This document shows positions 33,902-42,621 of a DNA stretch of 64,000 nucleotides, piece by piece. The position numbers and the translations under genes were made by a program. The notes under the pieces are model-generated. The model was not told the DNA's origin. It worked only from the letters and a program-made list of their open reading frames with translations, and searched no databases. This DNA is from CBDCFV01 sp965216425. GTDB lineage: Bacteria > Chloroflexota > Dehalococcoidia > Lucifugimonadales > UBA3495. Every line of letters begins with the position of its first letter. The first letter of the stretch is position 1. The stretch lies in contig CBDCFV010000005.1 of NCBI GenBank assembly GCA_965216425.1, positions 930,001-994,000 of the forward strand. Reading direction: 5' to 3'.

Positions 33902-34813
33902 CTAGACCATGTACACAGGATCGGCGTCCCGGTTGATGCGGCTTTCGGATGCGATGCCGTCCCTCAGGAACTTGGGCAGGGCGAACATGCTGCGGTGGGT
34001 CTCGGAGTCGTAGAACCGCAGCTTCTTGTCGATGCGGTCGGCAACCAGCCCATCAACCTGGTCTTCACCGAAGCTGGGAATCGGAGAGTCGGAGGCAATC
34101 ACGAAACTCCACAGGGTCTGGAAGGCCGGAACGTGAACTTGGCAGGGGACCACCCAGTTGAAGGTGGCGGCAATGGTATTGTGAATGGTGGTGAAGCACT
34201 CCTGGTAACTGAGCAGCCCCGATGGGCCGGACTGGGTGACCATAACTCCCTGTGGGCCGAGCCTCGCCTTGATGATGTCGTAGTATTCCGTCGTGTACAG
34301 AAGGTAAGCAGTGCCCCCCTCCAAGGGGTCGACCAAGTCCATTACCATAACGTCGAAGGTTTCCCAGCTGTTGGCCAAGTACTCCCTCGCGTCCTGGTGA
34401 AGCAGTTCCACCCGCGGGTCGTCGAAGCTGCCTTGATGATGACTCGGCAGGTAAGTCCGGCACAACTCCACCACTTCCTGGTCCAAGTCGATCATCACCA
34501 CCCGTTCGACGGAGCGGTGGCTGAGCGCCTCCCGCAGCGTGCCGCCCTCGCCGCCGCCGCCGATGAACACGGAGCGGGGATTGGGATGCGACAGCATGGC
34601 GGGATGGACCAAGGACTCGTGGTAGATGTGTTCGTCCCGCTCGGTAGACTGGGTCTTGCCGTCTAGCACCAAGCTGCGCCCAAAGAGGTCCGACTCCAGT
34701 ACCTCTACGTTCTGGTAGGCGGTCCGCCCGGAATAGATGACATTCCGTACCTGCAACATCGCCAGCAGGTCGGGGAAGATAGTCTCAAGGTACCATTTGC
34801 CGGATAAGTCCAT
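33902..34813 (-). CDS. speE: spermidine synthase (aminopropyltransferase)
   Basis: Transfers the aminopropyl group from decarboxylated S-adenosylmethionine to putrescine or a related amine. Visible motifs: N-terminal SGRTAYQNVEVLES, LVLDGKTQSTERDEHIYHE, the nucleotide-binding FIGGGGEGG (usually GGGDGG), the acidic MIDLDQEVVE, and LLHQDAREYL. 303 aa, normal length. ATG 34813 has GCGAGG upstream. It lies 23 bp downstream of speD, so the two form a polyamine unit. Exact amine specificity is not determined. Confidence 0.92.
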   Translation of the reverse strand: MDLSGKWYLETIFPDLLAMLQVRNVIYSGRTAYQNVEVLESDLFGRSLVLDGKTQSTERDEHIYHESLVHPAMLSHPNPRSVFIGGGGEGGTLREALSHRSVERVVMIDLDQEVVELCRTYLPSHHQGSFDDPRVELLHQDAREYLANSWETFDVMVMDLVDPLEGGTAYLLYTTEYYDIIKARLGPQGVMVTQSGPSGLLSYQECFTTIHNTIAATFNWVVPCQVHVPAFQTLWSFVIASDSPIPSFGEDQVDGLVADRIDKKLRFYDSETHRSMFALPKFLRDGIASESRINRDADPVYMV

Positions 34814-34836
34814 AACCCTCGCCGAGGTGCGGCTGG

Positions 34837-35202
34837 TCAGTTGATTACCGTGGTCAATACCTTGCCGCGCCGGATTTCCGTGGTGTCCGGGTCCTTCGAT
34901 TCAAACCGCTCGATCAGTACTTCAGCCGCTTCAATCGGCTGGAATGAGGAGCCGCAAGCAAACACGTCGGCGGCGGCATAGCCATATTCGGGCCAAGTAT
35001 GGATCGAGATGTGGGACTCGGCTATCGCGAGGATGCCAGTCACTCCCTGGGGACTGAAACGGTGGAATGATTCGCCCACAATGTGAGCGCCCACTTTTTG
35101 CGCTGCTAGGAGTATTGATTCGCGGACGTAGTCGAGGTCGTTCAGCAGTTCCGGGTTACAATCCTTGAGCTCTAGCAAAAGATGAAGTCCTAGTCCATTC
35201 AA
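34837..35202 (-). CDS. speD: S-adenosylmethionine decarboxylase proenzyme
   Basis: The small prokaryotic-type enzyme (121 aa) that supplies decarboxylated AdoMet for spermidine synthesis. The self-cleavage site is in AIAESHISIHTWPEYGY, with the Ser that becomes the pyruvoyl group following the Glu. The AADVFACG segment carries the conserved Cys. It starts with TTG at 35202, supported by GGAGGGCAGG upstream. It is the first gene of the speD-speE pair and is divergent from the surface-protein gene at 35449. Confidence 0.95.
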   Translation of the reverse strand: MNGLGLHLLLELKDCNPELLNDLDYVRESILLAAQKVGAHIVGESFHRFSPQGVTGILAIAESHISIHTWPEYGYAAADVFACGSSFQPIEAAEVLIERFESKDPDTTEIRRGKVLTTVIN

Positions 35203-35311
35203 TCACCTGCCCTCCAAACGTTAGTTAGCCTTGAAAAGGGAACGGTTCATTCTATATGCATCCAACGGGGTAATCAATACCCGCTAGCTGCGTGCAACAA
35301 CCGATATGGTC

Positions 35312-35340
35312 TTGTCCCTTTTTTGAGGCTATGCTAGAAT
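35312..35340 (+). promoter_or_regulatory. putative promoter of the 7-kb surface-protein gene
   Basis: TTGTCC (35312-35317) and TAGAAT (35335-35340) are separated by 17 bp. The predicted start is near 35347, giving a ~100-nt leader before the ATG at 35449. The leader includes the tandem direct repeat GCGGGTCATAC (x2, 35372-35393), which could be an operator. Confidence 0.5.
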
Positions 35341-35448
35341 CGCCCGCGTTGCCGGGCCCGCAGCCTCCATTGCGGGTCATACGCGGGTCATACATCGGAC
35401 CCTCCCCCACCTCAAACCGTCCTCCGGTATAAGGCCGTCCAAGGTCAT

Positions 35449-36327
35449 ATGTTCCGCTCACGATACCGCCGCCGAAGCTGGAAGTTCCTCGCCTTAACAG
35501 TCGTGGCCGGCGCGGTCTTGTCTCTGACAGCAGGCGGTGCTGTCGCCCTCTTCTTCTTGGGGTGGATACCCTTTCCTTCCTCGACATCGCCCGGTCAAGC
35601 CGGAGCCACCACGGTTGTTGTCGCACCAAGCAAATCATCCCTTCTGGCATCGCCCGCAGGCGATGTGTTGCTGGAGTTTCCGGCTGGGTCGGTGGACCGG
35701 CAAACGACAGTGTCTTATCGCAGAATGTCAACCGCGACAGTCACGGGACTTCCTCCTGACTATACCCTGACCGACAAAGTATTCGATCTGTCCGTGGCAG
35801 CCCCCAAAGCACGGGACGACACGGAGTTCCGGTTCCTGCAACCCGTCAAGGTGACCGTGTTCTTGACCGGCGAAGAAGCAACTGCGTTCAACGACTCCCA
35901 TTCCAATGTCTCAATACAACGCTTCGACCCGAACGCCCGGAAGTGGATTCCTTTACAGACGACCATAGACCTCGCCGCCCGAACGGCCCGAGCCAAAATC
36001 CAGGCCCCAAACAGTCTTGCGTTGACCGTAAAGAAGCCTGTTTCTTATCCTGAAAGAGTTTTGACGTACGGGCCGGTGTTGCCGCAAGGGTATCTTGGTG
36101 CAGGCGTGGTAAGCCTGACAATCCCCAAGGAGTTGGGCGCGACGAATACCGCCCGGGTCAGTTTGAGGATAGCTTTGGGCGGTGAGTTTCCGGCGAACCG
36201 GTCCACACCACGGTCTGGTGAAGGCCAAATTGCGCCGGAGCGTCCGCCGCCAACGGTGGGTGATTCTCTAGTACTACAACGACGCGTTATGAGAAAACAC
36301 GCTCAGGTCTTCTTCTTCAGCTACTGA
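35449..36327 (+). CDS. N-terminal fragment of the large surface protein (ZU5-like)
   Basis: 292 codons: a membrane anchor near residues 12-37, then a beta-rich region (SPAGDVLLEFPAGSVDRQTTV) resembling a ZU5 domain. The last 18 codons are read from the inserted element and are not native. The ATG at 35449 has AAGG five bases upstream. It could still be translated as a truncated membrane protein. Confidence 0.6.
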   Translation: MFRSRYRRRSWKFLALTVVAGAVLSLTAGGAVALFFLGWIPFPSSTSPGQAGATTVVVAPSKSSLLASPAGDVLLEFPAGSVDRQTTVSYRRMSTATVTGLPPDYTLTDKVFDLSVAAPKARDDTEFRFLQPVKVTVFLTGEEATAFNDSHSNVSIQRFDPNARKWIPLQTTIDLAARTARAKIQAPNSLALTVKKPVSYPERVLTYGPVLPQGYLGAGVVSLTIPKELGATNTARVSLRIALGGEFPANRSTPRSGEGQIAPERPPPTVGDSLVLQRRVMRKHAQVFFFSY

Positions 36328-36416
36328 CCGTTCATCACGGGAGACTCGCACTCGTTCGTTGCCAGCTTCAAAATCCGCCCACGAGTTACCTTGTAGGATA
36401 ACGCGTCGTTGTAGTA
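36272..36416. mobile_element. 145-bp MITE-like insertion with 19-bp terminal inverted repeats
   Basis: The ends are perfect inverted repeats: TACTACAACGACGCGTTAT at 36272-36290 and its complement at 36398-36416. CTAG flanks both sides (36268-36271, 36417-36420), consistent with a 4-bp target duplication. Removing 149 bp (element plus one CTAG) joins the upstream frame to the downstream frame exactly, reading GDSL|GVVREAPVPVH. It is unrelated to the 152-bp element elsewhere in the window. The internal 107 bp is open on the minus strand but too short to encode a transposase. Confidence 0.8.
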
Positions 36417-36440
36417 CTAGGAGTTGTCAGGGAAGCGCCG

Positions 36441-39161
36441 GTGCCGGTCCACCGGCGGATGAGTTTCACACTGGACGCCCCCGGGTTCGAGATGGCCCCA
36501 CTAGGCGAGGTTCCGCAACAAGTCCGCGACGGCCAAGCGGGATGGTCTTGGATAATTACGCCAAACGAGGGACCCTTGGGAGAGCGGGAAGTATCGGCCT
36601 TGGTTACTGCCAACGGGCAAACCTTGTCCACCCTGAAAACGTCGGTAATGGTGACTCGTCCTGAACCGAGAACCGCGATGACAACGGAGGCTCGGATAAA
36701 TCCCCGCCCAACCGCGACCTCTCTTCCCATTCCTGTCCCAACGGCAACCCCGGTCGTGAAGTTGGCTACCGTTGTGGTTCCCGCGACCTCCCAGACACCT
36801 ACTCCCGTCGCAACTCCAACAAGGGAGCCACTTCCGGTCCCGACAGCGTCTCCTGTTCCGGTGTCCCCTCCTACTGCGGTCCCGTCCACCACCCCCAAAG
36901 CAAATGAAAGACTTGCGACTGCTACTGCAACGCCAACCATTAAGCCGTCGCCCAGCCCAAGGTTTCGGCTCTTCATCAATGGAGTTCAAGCCCCTGCGCT
37001 GAATGACATGATGTCTGTAGGCGGCAGGACCGTGGTACTGAGCCAAGCGGCGGAAGCAGATGGGGCGTTTCAATTCAACTATAAAATAACCATAGCCGCG
37101 ACCTTGCCGGCGGGATACGGGGTTGAGTGGAGAGGAGTGGACGTCATCCGCGGTCCTTTTGCCACCATCTACATGAACCAAGACCGGCTTGTGGCCATGG
37201 ACATAGTCCCACCGAGCGTAACTCCCACTCCCATACCAAGGCCCGTTCCATTTTATCAACCGCGGCCACGGGCGATAGAAAGACCCACCATTGTGCCGAC
37301 ACCAACCCCGCGTCCTGTGCGAACGTATGCTTTGACTGTCGAAGTCGTTCCCAAAGAAGGCGGTAGTGTCTCCCCGGAGGGCGTCACCCACCATCGTGCG
37401 GGCATTCAAGTGAGCATGACCGCCACTCCTGCCGACGGGTATGTATTCTCCCACTGGTCTGAACCGTGCCACACCAGCCTTGACTGCATAGTGACAATGG
37501 ACGGCGACAAAATGTTCACGGCGCACTTCACGCCCGTTTTCGAATTGACCACCTTCCCCAGTCCGATGGACGGCGGGACCGTGGTCCCCAGTGACGCAAC
37601 GTTGCACAGAGCGTCTACACGAGTGACGGTTATGGCCAGCCCTGCCGAGGGCCGCCAGTTCTCCCAATGGACCGGTGATTGCTCCGGCAGTGGAGCTTGC
37701 GTAGTGACCATGGACAGTGGCAAATCGGTAACGGCGGAGTTTGTCCGGGTATTCGACCTCAATACCGAAGCCATCCCGCCAGAAGGCGGCGCCATCCTCC
37801 CTGAAGGTAAAACATCCCACAGGGAAGATACGCAGGTTACGGTGATAACCAGTCCCGCCGATGGGTATCAATTCTCCGAATGGGGCGGCGACTGCTCTGG
37901 AGACGGCCCGTGCGTGGTGACTATCGAAGGTCACGAAACGGTGACGGCCAAGTTCCTTCCTGTATCCGATCTGACCGTAACGGCCGACCCAGAAGATGGG
38001 GGAACTGTGATACCTGGGGGCGTAACCTCATACGTCGCCGGCACTCAGGTAATCGTTTTGGCGCATCCCGGTCCTGGCTATCGATTCTCGAGCTGGAGCG
38101 GCGCTTGCACAGGCGACGGCCCATGTGTAGTGAGAATTGACGATGACGCAACGGTGACCGCCAAATTCGATCGGGGAATAGACCTGACCGTCACGCCCAA
38201 CCCACCGAACGGGGGAACCGTACTCCCAGAAGGCGGGACGTCGCACAAACCTGATACTACTGTGAGGATTTTTGCTAGTCCTGCCGAGGGGTACCAGTTC
38301 TCAGAATGGACGGGCGACTGCACCGGTAGTGGCGATTGCGTGGTGACCATGGACGACGACAAATCGGTGACCGCCAACTTCGTCCGCGTTTTCACATTGA
38401 CCGCCCAAGCCAACCCTGCGGGCGATGGAACCGTGTCTCCAGACAACGCGACCTCCCACACCGCAGGCTCCCAAGTAACCGTTGTAGCCAATCCGGCTGA
38501 TGGATACCAATTGTCGGAGTGGCGGGGTGATTGCACCGGCAGGGGCGCTTGCGTCGTCACCATGGACGCCGCCAAATCAGTGACGGCCAACTTCGCCCAA
38601 GTCTTCGACCTGATCGTCGCGTCTGATCCGAGCGACGGGGGAATCGTGCTGCCCGGGGGTGTGACTTCATATGTTGCCGGTGCAAAGTTAACCGTCTTAG
38701 CCTATCCGGCAGCCGGATACCGGTTTTCTGAGTGGGACGGCCCGTGCACCGGTGGCGGCCCTTGTGTAGTGATAATTGACGGCAACAAAACGGTGACCGC
38801 CAATTTCGTCCGGGGAGTGGACCTGACGGTCTCGGCCAAACCGACGGATGGAGGGACCGTACTTCCGAGGGGCACAACATCGCACAAACCCGACGCTGCC
38901 GTGACGGTTGTTGCCAGCCCGGCCGACGGCCACCAGTTTCCGAAATGGGACGGTGACTGCTCCGGCAATGGCGCATGTGTAGTCATCATGAACGGCGCGA
39001 AATCGGTAACTGCGGAGTTCGTCCGGGTATTCAATCTGACTGCGGAGGCCAACCCACTCGGAGGAGGCGTCATCTCTCCTGGAACCAATACGGCCCATGA
39101 GTCCGGCTCGGAGGTAACGACTATCGCCAACCCAACCGACGGCTACCAATTTTCGGAATAG
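36441..39161 (+). CDS. middle fragment of the large surface protein (repeats 1-9)
   Basis: 906 codons from a GTG just past the insertion. It begins with a beta-rich domain (MSFTLDAPGFEMAPLGEV), then a Pro/Thr linker, a second small domain, another Pro-rich linker and nine InlB-like repeats. It stops at a TAG where every other repeat has a Trp codon (FSEW), a TGG to TAG change. The start codon is fortuitous. Confidence 0.6.
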   Translation: MPVHRRMSFTLDAPGFEMAPLGEVPQQVRDGQAGWSWIITPNEGPLGEREVSALVTANGQTLSTLKTSVMVTRPEPRTAMTTEARINPRPTATSLPIPVPTATPVVKLATVVVPATSQTPTPVATPTREPLPVPTASPVPVSPPTAVPSTTPKANERLATATATPTIKPSPSPRFRLFINGVQAPALNDMMSVGGRTVVLSQAAEADGAFQFNYKITIAATLPAGYGVEWRGVDVIRGPFATIYMNQDRLVAMDIVPPSVTPTPIPRPVPFYQPRPRAIERPTIVPTPTPRPVRTYALTVEVVPKEGGSVSPEGVTHHRAGIQVSMTATPADGYVFSHWSEPCHTSLDCIVTMDGDKMFTAHFTPVFELTTFPSPMDGGTVVPSDATLHRASTRVTVMASPAEGRQFSQWTGDCSGSGACVVTMDSGKSVTAEFVRVFDLNTEAIPPEGGAILPEGKTSHREDTQVTVITSPADGYQFSEWGGDCSGDGPCVVTIEGHETVTAKFLPVSDLTVTADPEDGGTVIPGGVTSYVAGTQVIVLAHPGPGYRFSSWSGACTGDGPCVVRIDDDATVTAKFDRGIDLTVTPNPPNGGTVLPEGGTSHKPDTTVRIFASPAEGYQFSEWTGDCTGSGDCVVTMDDDKSVTANFVRVFTLTAQANPAGDGTVSPDNATSHTAGSQVTVVANPADGYQLSEWRGDCTGRGACVVTMDAAKSVTANFAQVFDLIVASDPSDGGIVLPGGVTSYVAGAKLTVLAYPAAGYRFSEWDGPCTGGGPCVVIIDGNKTVTANFVRGVDLTVSAKPTDGGTVLPRGTTSHKPDAAVTVVASPADGHQFPKWDGDCSGNGACVVIMNGAKSVTAEFVRVFNLTAEANPLGGGVISPGTNTAHESGSEVTTIANPTDGYQFSE

Positions 39162-39200
39162 GCCGGCGACTGCACCGGAAGCGGCCGTTGCGTCGTCACC

Positions 39201-41993
39201 ATGGACGACAACAAATCGGTAACTGCCAACTTCGTCCGCCTTTTCACATTGACCGCCCAAGCCAACCCGCCTGCAGGGGGAACCGTGTCTCCGGACAGCA
39301 CGACCTCCCATATCGCAGGCTCCAAAATAACCGTTGTTGCCAACCCGACCGAAGGGTATCAATTTTCGGAGTGGGGCGGTGACTGCTCCGGCAGAGGCGC
39401 TTGTGTCGTCGCCATGGACGCGGACCATTCCGTAATGGCCAAATTCGCCCCGGTGCTCGACCTGACCGTAACGGCCGACCCGGCCGACGGGGGAACCGTG
39501 TTGCCTGGGGGCATGACTTCATACGTCGATGGTACAAAGGTAACCGTCTTGGCTTACCCGGCTGCCGGCTACCGGTTCTCTGAGTGGAGCGGCGACTGCT
39601 CCGGGAGCGGTCCCTGCTTGGTGACAATCGACGAGGACAAAGCAGTAACAGTGAAGTTTGCCCGGGGAGTAGACCTGACAGTGGCAGCCAACCCATCAGA
39701 TGGTGGGACCATGCTCCCGGCGGGTAAAACATCGCACAGGCCCGACGCCGCCGTAACAGTTGTTGCCATCCCGACGGATGGGTACCAATTCTCAGAATGG
39801 TCTGGCGACTGCACCGGAAGCAGCGCATGTGTAGTGACCATGGACGCTGCCAAATCGGTGACGGCAGAGTTCGTCAGGGTGTTTGATCTAACTGTCACGG
39901 CTGTCCCAACGGGCGGAGGGGCTTTGTCTCCAGGAGACCATACCGCCCATGCGTTCGGTACTGAAGTAACGGTTATTGCCAACCCCGCCAACGCCTACCA
40001 ATTTTCGGAGTGGGACGGCGACTGCACCGGCAGCGACGGCTGCGTGGTGACCATGAACTCTGACAAATCGGTAACCGCCAGCTTCGTCCGCGTTTTTACG
40101 TTGACCACCCACGCTAACCTGCCTGTAGGCGGAACTGTATCTCCGAACAACGCGACCTCCCACACTGCAGACTCCCATGTAACCGTCATAGCCAATCCAA
40201 CCGATGGCCATCAATTTTCAGGGTGGGGCGGTGACTGCACCGGCAGAGGCGCTTGTGTCGTCGCCATGGACGCGGACAAATCCGTGACCGCTAACTTCGC
40301 CTCAGTGCACGACCTTATCGTAACAGCCGACCCTGTCGACGGAGGAACAGTGCTGCCCGGAGGCCTAACTTCATACGTGGACGGTACAAATTTAACCGTC
40401 CTGGCCTATCCGGCTGCTGGCTACCGGTTCTCCGAGTGGAGTGGCGCATGCACCGGCGACGGCTCTTGCCTGGTGACAATCGACGAGGACAAAGCAGTGA
40501 CGGCGAAGTTCGTCCGGGGAGTAGACCTGACCGTCGCGGCCCACCCGCCGCATGGTGGGACCGTACTCCCATCGGGTGAAACATCGCACAGTTCCGGCGC
40601 CACCATGACAATCGTTGCCACCCCGGCCGATGAGTACCAGTTCTCAGAATGGACGGGAGACTGCTCAGGAAGTGGCTCATGCGTAGTAACCATGGACGCC
40701 GCCAAATCTGTGACGGCAAACTTCGTCGGGGTGTTCGACTTGACCGTGACTGCTGTTCCGACAGCCGGAGGGACCGTATTCCCCGGAAGCACTACATCCT
40801 ACGTCGCCGGTCATGAGGTGTCCGTTCTAGCCCGTTCTGCCGTTGGATACCAATTTTCGGAGTGGAGCGGTGATTGCTCGGGCGATAGCACCTGCGTGGT
40901 TACTATGGACGCCGACAAGTCGGTGACGGCTAACTTCGGCCCGGTGTTCAAGTTGACCACTACAGCCAGTCCAAACGAGGGCGGCACCATACTCCCTGAA
41001 GGCATAACCTCATTTTTGGCCGGAACGCAAGTTACCGTTTTGGCCCATTCAGCACCTGACTATCAGCTATACGGATGGACTGGCGCGTGCTCCGGCGGCG
41101 GCCCCTGTGTGGCTACCATGGATGCTGACAAATCGGTGACCGCCAACTTCGCCGAAGTGTTCGACCTAACCGTCACATCCAGTCCAGCGAATGGGGGAAC
41201 AGTGTTCCCCAGCGGAACAACCTCCTATGTCTCGAATAGCCAAGTGACCTTAGCGGCCCGTCCTGGTTACGGTTTCGGATTTTCGGGATGGGACGGAGAC
41301 TGCACTGGAAGCGGTCCCTGTGTAGTAACCATGGACGACGATAAGACGGTAACGGCCAACTTCGTCAAACAGTTCGTTCTGACTGTGGTCGCCAGTCCGT
41401 CGACCGGGGGCGAGGTTTCACCCCAGGGAACTACCCAACACACTGAAGGGAACGAGGTTACGGTGACGGCCGCTCCTGCGGACGGTTACGGATTTTCCGG
41501 ATGGAGCGGCGCTTGCTCCGGGACCGACGCCTGTGTAGTGATCATGGACGGTGACAAGAACGTAACCGCCAACTTCTTTACTCGGTTCAAGCTGACCACA
41601 ATGGCCGAGCCGTCATCAGGGGGGACTGTGTCACCCGAGGGAACAACATCCTACAATGCAGGCAGCGAGGTTACGGTGACAGCGACTCCTACAAGCGGCT
41701 ACACCTTCTCCGGGTGGAGCGGCGACTGTTCCGGTAGCAGCAGTTGCGTGATCACTATGGATGGGGACAAGTCGGTGACAGCCAAGTTCACGTCCACCGC
41801 GGCGATTGCGTTCCACTCTTCGCGGGATGGCAACAGCGAGATCTACATCATGGACACCGACGGCTCAAACATGACCCGGCTGACCAACAATACTACCGTC
41901 GACTCAGAGTCGAATTGGTCCCATGACGGGAGCAAGATCATTTTCGTGGGCTACCAGGGATGGAAACTCCGAAATATACGTCATGAACGTTGA
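39201..41993 (+). CDS. middle fragment of the large surface protein (repeats 10-21)
   Basis: In the same frame as the previous fragment, beginning at an ATG 40 bp after the TAG. It has 12 InlB-like repeats with repeated GDC.G.G.CVVTMD cores and the first TolB-like blades. It leaves the native frame at the GGG run 41948-41950 and ends shortly after. No Shine-Dalgarno is evident at its ATG. Confidence 0.55.
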   Translation: MDDNKSVTANFVRLFTLTAQANPPAGGTVSPDSTTSHIAGSKITVVANPTEGYQFSEWGGDCSGRGACVVAMDADHSVMAKFAPVLDLTVTADPADGGTVLPGGMTSYVDGTKVTVLAYPAAGYRFSEWSGDCSGSGPCLVTIDEDKAVTVKFARGVDLTVAANPSDGGTMLPAGKTSHRPDAAVTVVAIPTDGYQFSEWSGDCTGSSACVVTMDAAKSVTAEFVRVFDLTVTAVPTGGGALSPGDHTAHAFGTEVTVIANPANAYQFSEWDGDCTGSDGCVVTMNSDKSVTASFVRVFTLTTHANLPVGGTVSPNNATSHTADSHVTVIANPTDGHQFSGWGGDCTGRGACVVAMDADKSVTANFASVHDLIVTADPVDGGTVLPGGLTSYVDGTNLTVLAYPAAGYRFSEWSGACTGDGSCLVTIDEDKAVTAKFVRGVDLTVAAHPPHGGTVLPSGETSHSSGATMTIVATPADEYQFSEWTGDCSGSGSCVVTMDAAKSVTANFVGVFDLTVTAVPTAGGTVFPGSTTSYVAGHEVSVLARSAVGYQFSEWSGDCSGDSTCVVTMDADKSVTANFGPVFKLTTTASPNEGGTILPEGITSFLAGTQVTVLAHSAPDYQLYGWTGACSGGGPCVATMDADKSVTANFAEVFDLTVTSSPANGGTVFPSGTTSYVSNSQVTLAARPGYGFGFSGWDGDCTGSGPCVVTMDDDKTVTANFVKQFVLTVVASPSTGGEVSPQGTTQHTEGNEVTVTAAPADGYGFSGWSGACSGTDACVVIMDGDKNVTANFFTRFKLTTMAEPSSGGTVSPEGTTSYNAGSEVTVTATPTSGYTFSGWSGDCSGSSSCVITMDGDKSVTAKFTSTAAIAFHSSRDGNSEIYIMDTDGSNMTRLTNNTTVDSESNWSHDGSKIIFVGYQGWKLRNIRHER

Positions 41994-42606
41994 CGGTTCC
42001 AATCCGGTTAACTTGACCAACAACGAGACCGAAGACGTCAGCCCCGCATGGTCTCCCGACGGCACCAAGATCGCCTTTGTCTCCACACGCGACTCGCAAC
42101 AAGACATCTACATCATGGACGCCGACGGGTCGAATCAAATGAAGCTGACCGATGACGCGCATTTGGATGACTCGCCGGACTGGTCACCGGATGGCAGCCA
42201 GATAGTTTTTGCTTCCAATCGAGAAGGAAACAATGAAATTCATAAGATGCAGTCGGACGGAACAAATGTAAACCGACTAACGAACAGTCCTGAAGATGAC
42301 TTAAGTCCCGTCTGGTCACCCGACGGCCACACCATCGCCTTTACTTCGTTCCGGGACGGAGACGCTGAAGTTTATACGATGTTCGCCGATGGTACGAACG
42401 ACTACAACATCACCTTCGCTGTAACGGAAGATGAATCACCGGATTGGTCACCGGACAGTGCAAAAATCGTTCTTGTGTCTGATCAAACGGATATTGTCAT
42501 TTTCGATGCTGAAGACCCGGAGAGCATTGAAGCGACCACCATCGCAACCGGCGGCAACTCCGACGGCGGGCTGGACTGGAAACCGCTCCCAAATTCGGAT
42601 AGCTGA
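41923..42606 (+). CDS. C-terminal fragment of the large surface protein (TolB-like propeller)
   Basis: 227 codons with WD40/PD40-type blades, for example TRDGNSEIYVMNVDGSNP, SPAWSPDGTKIAFVS and SPDWSPDGSQIVFAS. The native frame resumes near 41950; upstream codons are out-of-frame overlap. It ends just before the convergent lipoprotein gene at 42622. Confidence 0.6.
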   Translation: MTGARSFSWATRDGNSEIYVMNVDGSNPVNLTNNETEDVSPAWSPDGTKIAFVSTRDSQQDIYIMDADGSNQMKLTDDAHLDDSPDWSPDGSQIVFASNREGNNEIHKMQSDGTNVNRLTNSPEDDLSPVWSPDGHTIAFTSFRDGDAEVYTMFADGTNDYNITFAVTEDESPDWSPDSAKIVLVSDQTDIVIFDAEDPESIEATTIATGGNSDGGLDWKPLPNSDS

Positions 42607-42621
42607 ACCGGGCAAGGCCGC

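Larger units (their letters stand above)
35449..42606 (+). pseudogene. large surface protein gene (InlB-like repeats plus TolB-like propeller), broken by three lesions
   Basis: Four open frames restore to one 2,335-residue protein if a 149-bp insertion, one nonsense codon and one extra base are removed; the corrected length is exactly divisible by three. Order: N-terminal membrane segment (FLALTVVAGAVLSLTAGG); a ZU5-like region; a Pro/Thr linker; 21 repeats of ~71-74 aa with consensus F.LT..A.P..GGTV.P.G...F(S/P).W.GDC.G.G.CVVTMD..KSVTANF (divergent InlB B-repeat type); and six TolB-like blades (IAFHSSRDGNSEIYIMDTDG). Lesions: insertion at 36272-36420, TAG at 39159-39161, extra G at 41948-41950. 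Likely a cell-surface protein, now either inactive or made in pieces. Confidence 0.8.

Noticed and set aside
32426..34666. 746-codon plus-strand open frame
   Set aside because: It runs antisense across both the MFS and speE genes, which have clear family motifs. The product is Gln/Arg/His/Pro-rich without domains.
36268..36420. Invertible phase-variation segment
   Set aside because: Inverted repeats suggest it, but in the flipped orientation the frame still meets a stop inside the terminal repeat. Only excision joins the two halves in frame, and no invertase gene is present.
36386..36979. 197-codon minus-strand frame
   Set aside because: Antisense of the Pro/Thr linker of the surface protein; Gly/Val-rich shadow.
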